This document shows positions 26,763 to 36,924 of a DNA stretch of 64,000 bases, piece after piece. The translations under genes and the position numbers were made by a program. This DNA comes from B30-G6 sp963701385 (GTDB lineage: Bacteria; Desulfobacterota; Desulfobacteria; Desulfobacterales; B30-G6), in assembly GCA_963701385.1 (NCBI GenBank), contig CAVOZW010000006.1, positions 1-64,000 of the forward strand. Direction: 5' to 3'. The notes under the pieces were generated by a model, which saw nothing but the letters and a program-made list of their open reading frames with translations, was not told the origin of the DNA and made no database searches. How positions within the stretch are numbered: the first letter of the stretch is position 1; each line of letters begins with the position of its first letter.

Positions 26763-29700
26763 CTTTTTGATTTCCATCGGTTCTGTTGGTCGTTTCTGTC
26801 TTTGAGCATCCCTGCCTTGCTGCAGACACTCTCATAGGCCTGATAACCCAGGCAGGCGTTGACCTCTTTTTTCAACGAGGCGCACGGATTCAGTTGAAAG
26901 GATTTCGGCAAGGCAATCACCGCCTCCGTCATTTCCGGACCATTCATATGCATATAGGCTTCGCAGGCGCCCGGGTGCTTTTTGAGGACGCTGTGAAGCA
27001 TTTCCAACTGTTGTCTGTCCAAGTTGGTCAGATCCAGATTGAGATGGATGCTTACGGTCCAGCTTTCTTCCGCTTTTTGGATCGGAACGATCAGGTTGGA
27101 AAGGATGTTAATGGCTTTTTCGTCTTTCTGCACCTGGCCCTCCAACAGAATGGCCGTACCCTCGGTCAGCAAATGATGGGTTGTGGCATATAGGTTGGGA
27201 AAGACCGTAATTTCAAACGAACCGTTCATGTCTTCCACGGTCACAAAGGCCATTAAGTCGCCTTTTTTGGTGGTAATCACCTTGGTGTTTCGAATAATGC
27301 CGGCCAGCCTTGCAGCGCAATTGTCAATCAATTCCTTTACTGAGATGGCGTCGGCGGTGGCATATTTTTCGATTATATCGTTAAAGCGATTTAACGGATG
27401 TCCGGTGATATAGAAGCCTAACGATTCCTTTTCAAACGCCAGAAGCTGCTTTTCATCCCACTCACCGATCTCGGGCAAAGATGGCAGGTTGATGGCCGGT
27501 TGATCTTCACCCGCCCCAAAGAGTCCCATTTGAGGATCGGACTTTTCACGCTGGACCCGTTGCCCATATTCGAGAATATCTTCCAGACCGGCAAAAAGCT
27601 GCGAACGTTTTAACCCGAACGTGTCAAAGGCACCACTCTTGATCAGGCTTTCAAGCACCCGTTTATTGACTTTTCGAAGGTCCACCCGCTCACAGAAATC
27701 AAAAATGGATCTAAAGGGCTGTTCGGATCGGTATTCGAGGATCGATTCAATGGCACCTTCGCCGACGTTCTTGACCGCGGCTAGTCCAAAGCAGATTTTC
27801 GCTCCAGATACAACAAAGGCCTTTCCACTCTCGTTGATGTTTGGCGGCAGGATCGGAATCTGGTGACGTTTGCATTCTGAAATATACTTAACCACACCTT
27901 CGGAGGACTGCATTTCGCTCGTTAGCAGTGCAGCCATGAATTCCACAGGAAAATGCGCTTTCAGATAAGCGGTTTGATAGGCAATCAGTGCATAGGCGGC
28001 ACTGTGGGATTTATTGAAGCCATAGCCGCCGAATTTGGATATAAGACCAAAAATTTCGATGGCTTTTTTGTGAGGAATATTGTTTTCTTGGGCACCCCTG
28101 ACGAAGCGTTCTTGATGTTTGGCCATGATCTCAAGGTTTTTTTTGCCCATGGCTTTTCTGAGATCATCTGCCTCGGACATGGCATACTTTGCCAGATCAC
28201 CGGCAATTTTCATGACCTGTTCCTGGTATACGATGACCCCGTAGGTCTCCTTCAATATCGGTTCCAGCTCAGGGACCAGGTAGTTGACTTCCTTTCTGCC
28301 ATGCTTTCGCTGAACAAAATCGGTCACCATGCCACTATCCAGCGGGCCGGGTCTGTACAAAGCCACCAGGGCAATCACGTCATCGAAGCATTCCGGCCGC
28401 AAACGGGTCAACAGATCCTTCATCCCGGCACTTTCTAACTGAAACACACCGGTGGTATCTCCGGAACATAAAAGTGCGTATGTCGCGGGATCGTCATCGT
28501 CGATCTGGTTCATATCGGGCGGTTTTTTGCCCTGGAGGGCGATCAGCTTCAGGGTGTTGGCAATGACGGTGAGGTTTCGCAGTCCGAGAAAATCAAATTT
28601 TACCAGTCCGATCTTCTCGACGATTTTCATGTCGAATTGGGTTACGATTTCATCTTTTTTGCCCTTGAAAAGGGGCAGGTACTCCATCAGAGGTTTGTCG
28701 CCTATGACAACGCCTGCCGCATGGGTTGAAGCGTGTCTTGGCAAGCCCTCCAGAATTCGGGATATCTGAATCAGTTCTGCAATTTCCGGTTTTTGTTTTG
28801 CCAGCTCTCTGAGCCTTGGTTCCTGCCTGAGAGCTTCATCGAGACGGATGTTCAGAACGTCAGGAACCAATTTCGCGATGTTGTCCACTTCGTGGAGCGG
28901 AATGTCCAGAGCTCGGCCCACATCTCTGATGACAGCGCGCGTTTTTAGTTTTCCAAAAGTGATAATCTGGGCAACCCTCTCTCCTCCGCCGTATTTCTCG
29001 ACCACATATTTGAAAACCCGTTCTCTACCGTTGATACAAAAATCGACATCGATGTCAGGCATGCTTTTGCGTGCCGGGTTTAAAAAACGCTCAAATATCA
29101 GGCCGTATTTGATGGGATCGAGATTGGTGATTCCCATGGAGTATGCCACCAGGCTGCCCGCAGCCGATCCCCTGCCGGGTCCAACAGGTATATCGTGCTC
29201 TTTGGCATAGCGGATAAAATCGGCCACAATCAGAAAATAGCCGCAAAAATCCATCTCCTTGATCATTTTTATTTCATATTCGATCCTTGTGTCATAGACA
29301 GACACGTCTAAGTCGGGATTCTGCTTTCGCAGGTGGTTCATGATGCGTTTATAACCGTCGCGCACCTCTATTTCGAACAGATCGGATTCCGCCTGGTCTG
29401 CTGCTGTTTCAAATTTGGGGAAATGATAGGTTTTGAAATCAAAATCGACGTGGCATCTGTCTGCAATACGGACGGTGTTGGCAATGGCATCGGGATGGTC
29501 CTGGAAGTAGCCGACCATTTCAGATTTGGATTTATAATAAAGCTGGTTGGTGCCGAACTTGAGCCTATTGGTCATCTGTACGGTCTTGCCTGTCTGGATG
29601 CATAGGAGCACATCGTGCGCCTTGACATCGTCACGATTCAAATAATGACAGTCATTGGTGGCCACCAGGGGGATGCTGAGACGCTGGCTCATATCGAACA

Positions 29701-30280
29701 AAGCCTGGTTCACGGTTTCCTGGATATCGATACCGTTGTTCTGGGCTTCAAGATAGAAATTATCTTCTCCGAGGATTTGACAGTATTGCCTAGCGGCAGC
29801 ATCTGCTTTTTCCATGTGTCCTGCCTTGATCAGCATCGGTATTTCACCGTGCAGACATGCCGATAGGCCTATCAAGCCCTTGCTGTATTGTTGCAACAAG
29901 ACCTTGTCGATGCGCGGCTTGTGGTAGAAACCGGAAATTCTAGCGATGGATACCAGTTTACAGAGATTCCGGTAACCTTCATTGTTTTCGGCCAGCAAGA
30001 TCAGGTGGGAAAGTCCCTTGTGGTCCAAGGGGGTTTTGTTTGACAGACGCCTGGGCGCCACGTAACACTCACACCCGATGATGGGTTTGATCTTTGCCTT
30101 GATGGCCTTTTCATAAAACTCGATACAGCCGAACATGGTCCCGTGATCGGTAATGGCAACGGATGTCATGCCGAGTTCGGCTGATTTTTTAAACAGCGCG
30201 TTGAACCGGATAGCCCCGTCCAGGAGGCTGTACTGGGTATGAACATGGAGATGTACGAAGTTGGCTGAGTTGTCGGTCAT
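26759..30280 (-). CDS. dnaE: DNA polymerase III subunit alpha
   Basis: The 1173-residue replicative polymerase begins with a PHP domain (FVHLHVHTQYSLLDGAIR, TDHGTMFG), followed by the polymerase core. The catalytic carboxylates lie in MPDIDVDFCINGRERV, and PVGPGRGSAAGSLVAYSMGI and RHASTHAAGVVIGDKPL are standard DnaE1 blocks. Later come the helix-hairpin-helix region, an OB fold (LAGIIRNTKVITTKKGDLMAFVTVED) and the C-terminal tail. It lies between guaB (9 bases upstream) and manC (4-base overlap). Confidence 0.96.
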   Translation of the reverse strand: MTDNSANFVHLHVHTQYSLLDGAIRFNALFKKSAELGMTSVAITDHGTMFGCIEFYEKAIKAKIKPIIGCECYVAPRRLSNKTPLDHKGLSHLILLAENNEGYRNLCKLVSIARISGFYHKPRIDKVLLQQYSKGLIGLSACLHGEIPMLIKAGHMEKADAAARQYCQILGEDNFYLEAQNNGIDIQETVNQALFDMSQRLSIPLVATNDCHYLNRDDVKAHDVLLCIQTGKTVQMTNRLKFGTNQLYYKSKSEMVGYFQDHPDAIANTVRIADRCHVDFDFKTYHFPKFETAADQAESDLFEIEVRDGYKRIMNHLRKQNPDLDVSVYDTRIEYEIKMIKEMDFCGYFLIVADFIRYAKEHDIPVGPGRGSAAGSLVAYSMGITNLDPIKYGLIFERFLNPARKSMPDIDVDFCINGRERVFKYVVEKYGGGERVAQIITFGKLKTRAVIRDVGRALDIPLHEVDNIAKLVPDVLNIRLDEALRQEPRLRELAKQKPEIAELIQISRILEGLPRHASTHAAGVVIGDKPLMEYLPLFKGKKDEIVTQFDMKIVEKIGLVKFDFLGLRNLTVIANTLKLIALQGKKPPDMNQIDDDDPATYALLCSGDTTGVFQLESAGMKDLLTRLRPECFDDVIALVALYRPGPLDSGMVTDFVQRKHGRKEVNYLVPELEPILKETYGVIVYQEQVMKIAGDLAKYAMSEADDLRKAMGKKNLEIMAKHQERFVRGAQENNIPHKKAIEIFGLISKFGGYGFNKSHSAAYALIAYQTAYLKAHFPVEFMAALLTSEMQSSEGVVKYISECKRHQIPILPPNINESGKAFVVSGAKICFGLAAVKNVGEGAIESILEYRSEQPFRSIFDFCERVDLRKVNKRVLESLIKSGAFDTFGLKRSQLFAGLEDILEYGQRVQREKSDPQMGLFGAGEDQPAINLPSLPEIGEWDEKQLLAFEKESLGFYITGHPLNRFNDIIEKYATADAISVKELIDNCAARLAGIIRNTKVITTKKGDLMAFVTVEDMNGSFEITVFPNLYATTHHLLTEGTAILLEGQVQKDEKAINILSNLIVPIQKAEESWTVSIHLNLDLTNLDRQQLEMLHSVLKKHPGACEAYMHMNGPEMTEAVIALPKSFQLNPCASLKKEVNACLGYQAYESVCSKAGMLKDRNDQQNRWKSKR

Positions 30281-30289
30281 AATCTTTTA

Positions 30290-31750
30290 TCAGTCGAGTC
30301 GATAGTTAGGCGCTTCCTTGGTGATAATGACATCGTGGACATGACTTTCACGCAATCCTGCGGCGCTGATTTTGATAAAGCGCGCTTTTTCTCTGAGTTC
30401 CTGAATGGTTCGGCAGCCCAGGTATCCCATACCCGCTTTCAAACCGCCGATCAGCTGGTGGATGTTTGCCGTCAATGTTCCCCGATAGGGGACGCGCCCG
30501 ACGATTCCTTCCGGAACCAGCTTGTCGTCTTCTTCGTTTTCTCCCAGGTAATAGCGATCGATGCTGCCTTTTTGCATGGCCTCCAAAGATCCCATCCCCC
30601 GGTAGACCTTGTAACTTCTTCCTTGAAAAAACACGGATTCTCCGGGACTTTCATCGGTGCCGGCAAAGAGCCCCCCGATCATGACGGCATGCGCACCAGC
30701 CCCGATGGCCTTTGTAATGTCTCCCGAAAATTTAATGCCGCCGTCCGCGATCAGCGGAACATCACTTTTTCCGGATGCGGATCGACAGTTCATGATGGCC
30801 GATACCTGCGGCACACCGACACCGGCAACGATGCGGGTGGTACAGATGGATCCGGGGCCGATACCGATTTTGATACCGTCGACACCGGCCAGGATCAAAT
30901 CTTCTGCGCCTTTGGCTGTTGCGACATTCCCCGCAATGAGCTCGATATTCACAAATCGTTTTTTTAATTGTTTAACGGCTTGAATGACGTTTTCCGAGTG
31001 CCCATGAGACGTATCGATGAGAATGATATCAGCGCCTGCCTGCAAGAGCCTTGCAGTCCGTTCCTCCATGTCATCACCCACACCGACGGCAGCACCCACA
31101 CGAAGACGTCCCATCTTGTCTTTGCAGGCATTGGGAAATTTCTTTATTTTTTCAATATCCTTGATCGTGATCATACCGGTAAGACGACCGGCCTTGTCCA
31201 CAACGAGCAGTTTTTCGATTCGATGTTTGTGAAGCAATTTTTTGGAATCTTCCAAAGAAATACCTTCCGAAACCGTAATCAGGTTTTCCTTTGTCATTAC
31301 ATCGGATATTTTCTTCTCCAAATCGGTCTCAAACCGCAGGTCGCGGTTGGTTACAATGCCTACCAGTTTATCACCCTTGGTAACCGGCACACCGGAAATG
31401 CGGTAGTCTTTCATGAGCTTGAGAACTTCAAATACCTTCTGGTCAGGGGTTATAGTTACGGGATCCACGATCATGCCGCTCTCCGATTTCTTGACGCGAT
31501 CCACTTCTGTGACTTGCCTTTGTACGCTCATATTGCGGTGGATAAATCCTAGCCCCCCTTCCCTGGCCATGGATATAGAGGACCTGGCTTCGGTTACGGT
31601 ATCCATGGCAGCGCTTACGATGGGAATATTCAGGGTGATGTTGCGGGTTAGGCGCGTACTGATATTGACATCTTTCGGCAACAGATCAGAGTAGTTTGGA
31701 ATCAGTAGAACGTCATCGAAAGAAAAGGATTCCTCTAGAGGTGTTTTCAT
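30290..31750 (-). CDS. guaB: Inosine-5'-monophosphate dehydrogenase
   Basis: The start at 31750 (MKTPLEESFSFDDVLLIPNYSD) is set by a GGAGG site 8 bases upstream; a frame to 31765 would include that site. The 486-residue enzyme converts IMP to XMP, the first guanine-specific step. Two CBS domains (about 95-205) are inserted in the TIM barrel. The catalytic Cys lies in IGPGSICTTRIVAG, and the flap region has GMGSLEAM. It heads the run guaB-dnaE-manC. Confidence 0.96.
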   Translation of the reverse strand: MKTPLEESFSFDDVLLIPNYSDLLPKDVNISTRLTRNITLNIPIVSAAMDTVTEARSSISMAREGGLGFIHRNMSVQRQVTEVDRVKKSESGMIVDPVTITPDQKVFEVLKLMKDYRISGVPVTKGDKLVGIVTNRDLRFETDLEKKISDVMTKENLITVSEGISLEDSKKLLHKHRIEKLLVVDKAGRLTGMITIKDIEKIKKFPNACKDKMGRLRVGAAVGVGDDMEERTARLLQAGADIILIDTSHGHSENVIQAVKQLKKRFVNIELIAGNVATAKGAEDLILAGVDGIKIGIGPGSICTTRIVAGVGVPQVSAIMNCRSASGKSDVPLIADGGIKFSGDITKAIGAGAHAVMIGGLFAGTDESPGESVFFQGRSYKVYRGMGSLEAMQKGSIDRYYLGENEEDDKLVPEGIVGRVPYRGTLTANIHQLIGGLKAGMGYLGCRTIQELREKARFIKISAAGLRESHVHDVIITKEAPNYRLD

Positions 31751-31765
31751 GGGTGGTTCCTCCAC

Positions 31766-32118
31766 AATCTGTTATGGTTTCACAATAGGGTGTATACACT
31801 ATTTGGTGTTTTCGGGTTTGGATTCGAATAACAAATGGAACACGCTTTAGCAATCTTTTATTTCGCAGCTTGACAGGGTATTAGGTCCATAGTAAGCATC
31901 TGCCGAGATTTCTGCTGCTAAACGGCTGTTCATGGTCATCTTTAGCCCGGAAATTACACAAACCAGATTGGCGCCGGTGTAAGGCCATTCACCTGAAGTC
32001 GCAGCGTTACGTGACCGGCATCATTTTGATTGACTGCAATATCATCACAGTCTGTCAGGATAAAGAAAAGCAACAACTGGCTTGTCACGTTTCACAAAAT
32101 TTTAGGCCCGAGTGAAGC
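31766..32118. other. Intergenic region between divergent guaB and yciO-like genes
   Basis: This gap must hold both promoters. A perfect palindrome GTGTATACAC (about 31791-31800) lies 41 bases upstream of the guaB start and is a candidate operator. On the minus strand a short frame (about 32011-31848) reads SGEWPYTGANLVCVISG and continues to SSCEIKDC; it faintly recalls the C-terminus of PLP threonine dehydratases but is too short to call a gene. Confidence 0.4.
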
Positions 32119-32727
32119 ATGCTGCTCAAGATTAATCCCATAAATCCCCAGGAACGACTTATTAAGCACGTCGTCGAACATTTGAAAAGAGGGGGTATCA
32201 TCGCCTACCCCACCGACACGTTCTATGGGATCGGTTGTGATATCATGAATAAAAAGGCGATCGAACGGGTTTATCAGATCAAGCAACGCCAGAAAAACAA
32301 ACCGTTTAGTTTTATCTGTTCCAACCTGAAGCATATAAGCCTTTATGCCAAGGTTTCCAACTATGCTTACCGAACCATGAAAAGACTTCTTCCGGGGCCC
32401 TATACCTTTATTTTGGAAGGTTCAAAACTGGTTCCCAGGATAATGCTCACCAAACGAAAAACAGCCGGAATACGTGTCCCGGACCACCGAATATGTTTCA
32501 GTCTCACCCAAGCACTTGGCAACCCGATTCTGTCAACCAGTGCGACGCTGCCCGATGGTGCGGTTTTAACGGACCCGTCTCTGATCCACGACAGACTCAA
32601 TTCACATCTTGACATGGTCATCGACGGTGGCAGCACGCCTGGTCGTCCGTCCAGTGTCATATCGCTGATCGACGATTATCCTGTTGTCTTGCGGGAGGGG
32701 TTGGGGGATGTCAGTTCTCTGGAATAG
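32119..32727 (+). CDS. L-threonylcarbamoyladenylate synthase family protein (YrdC/YciO type)
   Basis: The 202-residue protein has the Sua5/YrdC fold: GGIIAYPTDTFYGIGCD for nucleotide binding, the KQRQKNKPFSFICSN stretch in place of the usual KxR...SxN motif, AGIRVPDH, and ILSTSATLPDG near the end. The closest layout is the YciO branch, whose role is less certain than that of true TsaC/Sua5. Its 3' end overlaps the convergent sppA gene by 17 bases. Confidence 0.85.
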   Translation: MLLKINPINPQERLIKHVVEHLKRGGIIAYPTDTFYGIGCDIMNKKAIERVYQIKQRQKNKPFSFICSNLKHISLYAKVSNYAYRTMKRLLPGPYTFILEGSKLVPRIMLTKRKTAGIRVPDHRICFSLTQALGNPILSTSATLPDGAVLTDPSLIHDRLNSHLDMVIDGGSTPGRPSSVISLIDDYPVVLREGLGDVSSLE

Positions 32728-33634
32728 ATGCTGGGCTGTACAGATACCCGCCCGATAGCTCCTGCCGGGTTAAACGGTTGGCAAGATCATGAAAGACTGA
32801 TTCCATGATGAATTTCAGAAAGGAAAATTTTTCTTTTTTCTTGTAAACGGTGGAAACACTGCCTTGAATGCCACCCAGTTGACCGGCCCATTCAATGGCA
32901 TCTTCAAAATTACCCAGGCGATCTACGAGACCCTGCTTTACGGCTTCTTCCCCGGTATATATTCGACCGTCGGCCAGTGATTTGACACGTTCGATATCCA
33001 TGTTCCTGCCTTCGGCGATGGCGGTGACAAACTGTCGATGCGCTTGATCGACAAAGGCCTGCAACACCTCTTTTTCTTCTTTGCTCATCTCTTTTGTCGG
33101 GGATCCCATATCCTTGAATGGACCGCTTTTTATCACCACAGGGACCATGCCTATTTTATCGAGAACCGCGCGAAAATTCGTGTAGGCCATGATAACGCCG
33201 ATGCTGCCGGTAATCGTTCCAGGGTTGGCGACAATCCCGTTGGTTGCAGCGGCAATGTAATATCCCCCGGATGCTGCAATGGATCCCATGGAAGCGATGA
33301 TCGTCTTTTCTGAAATTGTTTTCCGGATTTCTCGGTAAATTTCCTGAGACGGGCCGATGACACCACCGGGTGAATCGATCCGGATGACAATCGATTTGAT
33401 GTCGTCATTTTCTCTAAACCGTTTGATTAAGTTGAGGATATCTTTGGATTCAGTGATAACTCCCTGGATTTCCACGACACCCACTTGGCCGTCACCGGGT
33501 TCGACCACCAAGTCCGTCAAACCCGCTCGCCTCAGCGTTGTCGACACCACCACCAGCATGCTGACAACGAATATCGTTACCAGCGCGGAAAAAACAAGCA
33601 ATGCAAAAAGATATGGGTGCCGTCTAGAAAACAT
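32711..33634 (-). CDS. sppA: Signal peptide peptidase SppA
   Basis: The 307-residue short-form SppA has one N-terminal membrane helix (residues about 6-31) and a ClpP-like protease domain. The catalytic Ser lies in MGSIAASGGYYIAAA and the Lys in VVIKSGPFKDMGSPT. VIRIDSPGG and NPGTITGSIGVIM are also family marks. It degrades cleaved signal peptides in the inner membrane. It follows rpsA by 76 bases and overlaps the convergent yciO-like gene. Confidence 0.93.
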   Translation of the reverse strand: MFSRRHPYLFALLVFSALVTIFVVSMLVVVSTTLRRAGLTDLVVEPGDGQVGVVEIQGVITESKDILNLIKRFRENDDIKSIVIRIDSPGGVIGPSQEIYREIRKTISEKTIIASMGSIAASGGYYIAAATNGIVANPGTITGSIGVIMAYTNFRAVLDKIGMVPVVIKSGPFKDMGSPTKEMSKEEKEVLQAFVDQAHRQFVTAIAEGRNMDIERVKSLADGRIYTGEEAVKQGLVDRLGNFEDAIEWAGQLGGIQGSVSTVYKKKEKFSFLKFIMESVFHDLANRLTRQELSGGYLYSPASIPEN

Positions 33635-33655
33635 AATATGCTCAGAAAGGAAATG

Positions 33656-33684
33656 GCAAATCCCGCCTTAAGGGCGGGATTTGC
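33656..33684. terminator. Hairpin between rpsA and sppA
   Basis: GCAAATCCCGCC and GGCGGGATTTGC pair closely around a 5-base loop, giving a strong GC stem in the 76-base gap. It lies just past the rpsA stop on the minus strand. No long T run follows, so it may attenuate rather than end transcription. Confidence 0.55.
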
Positions 33685-33710
33685 TGATATCATAAAATCG
33701 CTCAACGATG

Positions 33711-35519
33711 TTAATCATCGTTGAGCTTCTCTTGTAGATTTTCACGCAGGATTTCGCCAAAAGATGAGGTGGCCGGACCGATATTGTTCACATATTCGGT
33801 CAGCAATTCTTGTTCGTCCTCTATCTCCATGCGTTTAATGGACAGGCCGATGCGACGCTCTTCGCTGTTGATGTTCATTACCCGCGCGGTAATGACATCG
33901 TTGATGGCAAACATTCCAACGGGCGTTTTTATTTTTTCTTTGCTGATTTCAGAGACATGCACGAGGCCTTCGATACCCTCTTCAAGTTCGACGAATATGC
34001 CGAAATCGGTTACATTCGTGATAGTACCGGTGATTTCCTTGCCGACCTTGTAACGTTCGGCGACCGTCTCCCAAGGATCGGTCTGGAGCTGCTTGATACC
34101 CAAGGAGAATCGTTCGTTATCCTTATCGATTTCAAGAACGATGGCCTGGATAACATCTCCTTTTTGATACATTTCCGAAGGGTGTTTGATCCGTTTTGTC
34201 CAGGATATGTCCGATATGTGAACCAGGCCATCGATGCCTTCGTCGATTCCGACAAACAAACCAAAATCCGTAATGTTTTTGATCTTACCCTCGATGGTGG
34301 TTCCTACGGCATATTTTTCGCTGATAACGTCCCATGGATTGGGGGCCACCTGTTTCATGCCGAGTGATATTCGTCTGCTTTCCGGTTTGATGTCGAGAAC
34401 CACCGCTTCGACCATTTCGGCTGCCGAAACAATCTTGGAAGGATGCCGCACTTTCCGGGTCCATGACATTTCAGATACATGAATCAGCCCTTCGATACCT
34501 TCTTCAAGTTCTACAAAGGCGCCGTAGTCGGTAAGGCTGACAATTTTTCCGGTGACCTTGGATCCAACGGCATATTTATCTTTTGCGGTCAACCACGGAT
34601 CTTCGGTCAACTGCTTCATGCCCAGGGAAACCCGCTCTTTTTCGAGATCCAGGTTCAACACCTTTACGGAGATCTGGTCCGCTATGGCAAAAAGTTCCGA
34701 TGGGTGCTTTACCCTGCCCCAAGAAATGTCCGTAATATGGAGAAGGCCATCAACGCCGCCCAGGTCAACAAATACACCGTACTCGGTAATATTTTTAACA
34801 ACCCCATCGACAACCTTGCCCTCTTCGATTGAAGACAGTGTCGCAGCCCGTTTTGACTCACGCTCTTTCTCCAGAATGGCGCGCCGAGAGAGAACGATAT
34901 TGCTTCTTTTTCTATTATATTTCAAAATCTTGAATTCATAGGTGTTTCCTACCATGTCGTCAAGATTCCGAATGGGACGCAAGTCGGCCTGTGAACCGGG
35001 TAGAAAAGCCTGAACACCGATATCTACCGAAAAACCACCCTTTACGCGGTTTACGATGGTGCCTTGCACGGTTTCATCCGCATCATGGGCCTTTTTGATC
35101 TCTTCCCAGACCTTTACCTTGGTGGCTTTTTCTTTGGATAGAACGACCACCTCGTTCTCGTCGTCCCACCATTCCACCATCACTTCAACGGGGTCATCGA
35201 TACTGGCCTTGATGTTCCCGCTGTCGTCCATAAATTCATTGATGTTGATCTGGCCTTCGGATTTATAACCGATGTCAACCAGGACATGATCTTTGTCGAT
35301 GGAAATGATTCGACCGGTGACGACCTCGCCCTCCGCGAAACGCTTAAAGCTTTCTTCATACATGTCCATCATGCTTTCCATGTCATTGTCTGACACTTTT
35401 TTGGCCTCGACCTCGGATGTGTCCGGTGTATTTTCATTGTCTGCGGCCGGCTCAGATTCGTTTTTCAAATCACCCTCGTCGATGTTTTCTGCTGCACTGT
35501 TGTCTTTACGTTCTTCCAT
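33711..35519 (-). CDS. rpsA: 30S ribosomal protein S1
   Basis: The start is placed at 35519 (MEERKDNSAAEN) behind AAGGGGG; a frame to 35543 has no ribosome site. About 602 residues hold an acidic N-terminal tail of about 60 residues and six S1 RNA-binding domains (for example VVTGRIISIDKDHVLVDIG, VVDGVVKNITEYGVFVDLG, EITGTITNVTDFGIFVELEEG). The acidic tail (rich in Asp, Glu, Asn) is longer than in Escherichia coli S1. It follows cmk, a widespread gene pair, with a 123-base gap to this start. Confidence 0.95.
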   Translation of the reverse strand: MEERKDNSAAENIDEGDLKNESEPAADNENTPDTSEVEAKKVSDNDMESMMDMYEESFKRFAEGEVVTGRIISIDKDHVLVDIGYKSEGQININEFMDDSGNIKASIDDPVEVMVEWWDDENEVVVLSKEKATKVKVWEEIKKAHDADETVQGTIVNRVKGGFSVDIGVQAFLPGSQADLRPIRNLDDMVGNTYEFKILKYNRKRSNIVLSRRAILEKERESKRAATLSSIEEGKVVDGVVKNITEYGVFVDLGGVDGLLHITDISWGRVKHPSELFAIADQISVKVLNLDLEKERVSLGMKQLTEDPWLTAKDKYAVGSKVTGKIVSLTDYGAFVELEEGIEGLIHVSEMSWTRKVRHPSKIVSAAEMVEAVVLDIKPESRRISLGMKQVAPNPWDVISEKYAVGTTIEGKIKNITDFGLFVGIDEGIDGLVHISDISWTKRIKHPSEMYQKGDVIQAIVLEIDKDNERFSLGIKQLQTDPWETVAERYKVGKEITGTITNVTDFGIFVELEEGIEGLVHVSEISKEKIKTPVGMFAINDVITARVMNINSEERRIGLSIKRMEIEDEQELLTEYVNNIGPATSSFGEILRENLQEKLNDD

Positions 35520-35642
35520 TAAATGTGTTACCCCCTTAGCCATTTTTATCGGCGTCCTGAAGCCGTATAACCCATAATCACTAACAGACTACATAAGACA
35601 ATACAATATTTAATTTCATTATTTCGTTTATCTACCCAGATA

Positions 35643-36359
35643 TTAGCTGTGGCTTACGCCGCAAGAGGTCAATATGTGATCCAGCATCACTTGGACAACC
35701 TCTTCAACGGATCGCTGGGTGGTGTCGATGGTGATAGCGTCATCGGCAGGCATTAGCGGGGACAATTCTCTGTTGCTGTCATTGCGGTCACGCTTTTTCA
35801 TGTCCTCCCGGACTGCCTTTAATGTTTGGGAATTGTGAGGTTTCAGCTCGCTGTATCGTCGTTGAGCCCTGATATCGATCGCCGCATCCAGATAAAACTT
35901 GACATCCGCTTTGGGAAAAACCACCGTCCCCATGTCCCGGCCTTCAAATACAACCGACTTCTTTTCTCCCATTTTTCTTTGAATCGTCAACAGGTGTTGT
36001 CGTACGGCCGGCATGGCCGATACAACAGATGCCAGCATTGTCACCTCCGGTGTTCTGATGTTATCGGTGATGTCAATGTCGTTTGAGAAAATCCGGGATG
36101 TCCCATGATCGCTTCGAAACAATATGGAGAGGCCCTGACAAACGTTTTGCAATTGCCTGTTATCCGTTGGTTCAATCCCGGCTTGGTTGACTTCGTACGC
36201 GATACAACGGTACAGCGCCCCTGTGTCCACATATTGATAGTCGAGTCGTTTGGCAAGCAGACGGCTCACGGTTGTCTTTCCGGATCCAGCCGGTCCATCG
36301 ATGGTGATCAGCAACGCTTTTCCCGGTACACAGGATCTGGCCTTTTTAGATTCCGGCAT
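35643..36359 (-). CDS. cmk: Cytidylate kinase
   Basis: The start at 36359 (MPESKKARSCV) lies one base after the korC stop; a longer frame to 36389 would overlap korC. The 238-residue enzyme phosphorylates CMP and dCMP. P-loop IDGPAGSGKTTVSRLLAKRL, YVDTGALYRCIAYE and the catalytic FEGRDMGTVVFP are clear. It joins the kor operon to rpsA. Confidence 0.95.
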   Translation of the reverse strand: MPESKKARSCVPGKALLITIDGPAGSGKTTVSRLLAKRLDYQYVDTGALYRCIAYEVNQAGIEPTDNRQLQNVCQGLSILFRSDHGTSRIFSNDIDITDNIRTPEVTMLASVVSAMPAVRQHLLTIQRKMGEKKSVVFEGRDMGTVVFPKADVKFYLDAAIDIRAQRRYSELKPHNSQTLKAVREDMKKRDRNDSNRELSPLMPADDAITIDTTQRSVEEVVQVMLDHILTSCGVSHS

Positions 36360-36360
36360 A

Positions 36361-36903
36361 TTATTCAGATTTGTTGGCTGCCCTGACACCTTCCTCGACA
36401 GCCTTCATGTTCAAGGGAATCAGTTTCTGCTTGGATGCGAATTCCGCTTCAATCGATGCTTTCAGGGAGCTGATGCGGACGATGTTGCTTTTTGCCACAA
36501 AAGCCGCCAATGCGACGATGTTTGCTGCCTTGACCGTTCCAAGGTCCCTTGCAATTTCAATAACCGGGACGATCAGTTCCTGTACGTCATCACGGCCGCT
36601 TCGAATGGATACGAGTGAGCCGTTGATGAAAACAATCCCTCCAGGTTTGATGGTGCCTGCGAATTTTTCCAAAGATGGTCGATTCATGGCAACCAAGTGA
36701 GTGGGATTCTTGATAACGGGTGACCCGATGGGCTGATCGCTCACCACGACGGTGCAGTATGCAGTGCCACCGCGCATTTCCGGACCATACGACGGAACCC
36801 ATGACACCTCGAAACCCTCCTCCATTGCGGCATGAGCGAGAATTTTTCCCATTAGCATGATACCTTGTCCACCGAAGCCGGCGAACTGAACTTCCATCTG
36901 CAT
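36361..36903 (-). CDS. korC: 2-oxoacid:ferredoxin oxidoreductase, gamma subunit
   Basis: The 180-residue protein has the gamma-subunit signatures QFAGFGGQGIMLMGKILA and WVPSYGPEMRGGTAYCTVVVSD, and forms part of the CoA- and domain-closing half of the enzyme. A GGAGGAG site precedes the ATG. Transcription order is korD-korA-korB-korC. The complex oxidatively decarboxylates 2-oxoacids, reducing ferredoxin; in reverse it fixes CO2 in the reductive TCA cycle. Confidence 0.9.
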   Translation of the reverse strand: MQMEVQFAGFGGQGIMLMGKILAHAAMEEGFEVSWVPSYGPEMRGGTAYCTVVVSDQPIGSPVIKNPTHLVAMNRPSLEKFAGTIKPGGIVFINGSLVSIRSGRDDVQELIVPVIEIARDLGTVKAANIVALAAFVAKSNIVRISSLKASIEAEFASKQKLIPLNMKAVEEGVRAANKSE

Positions 36904-36924
36904 TGCTCCTCCTCTTCCAAAGGA

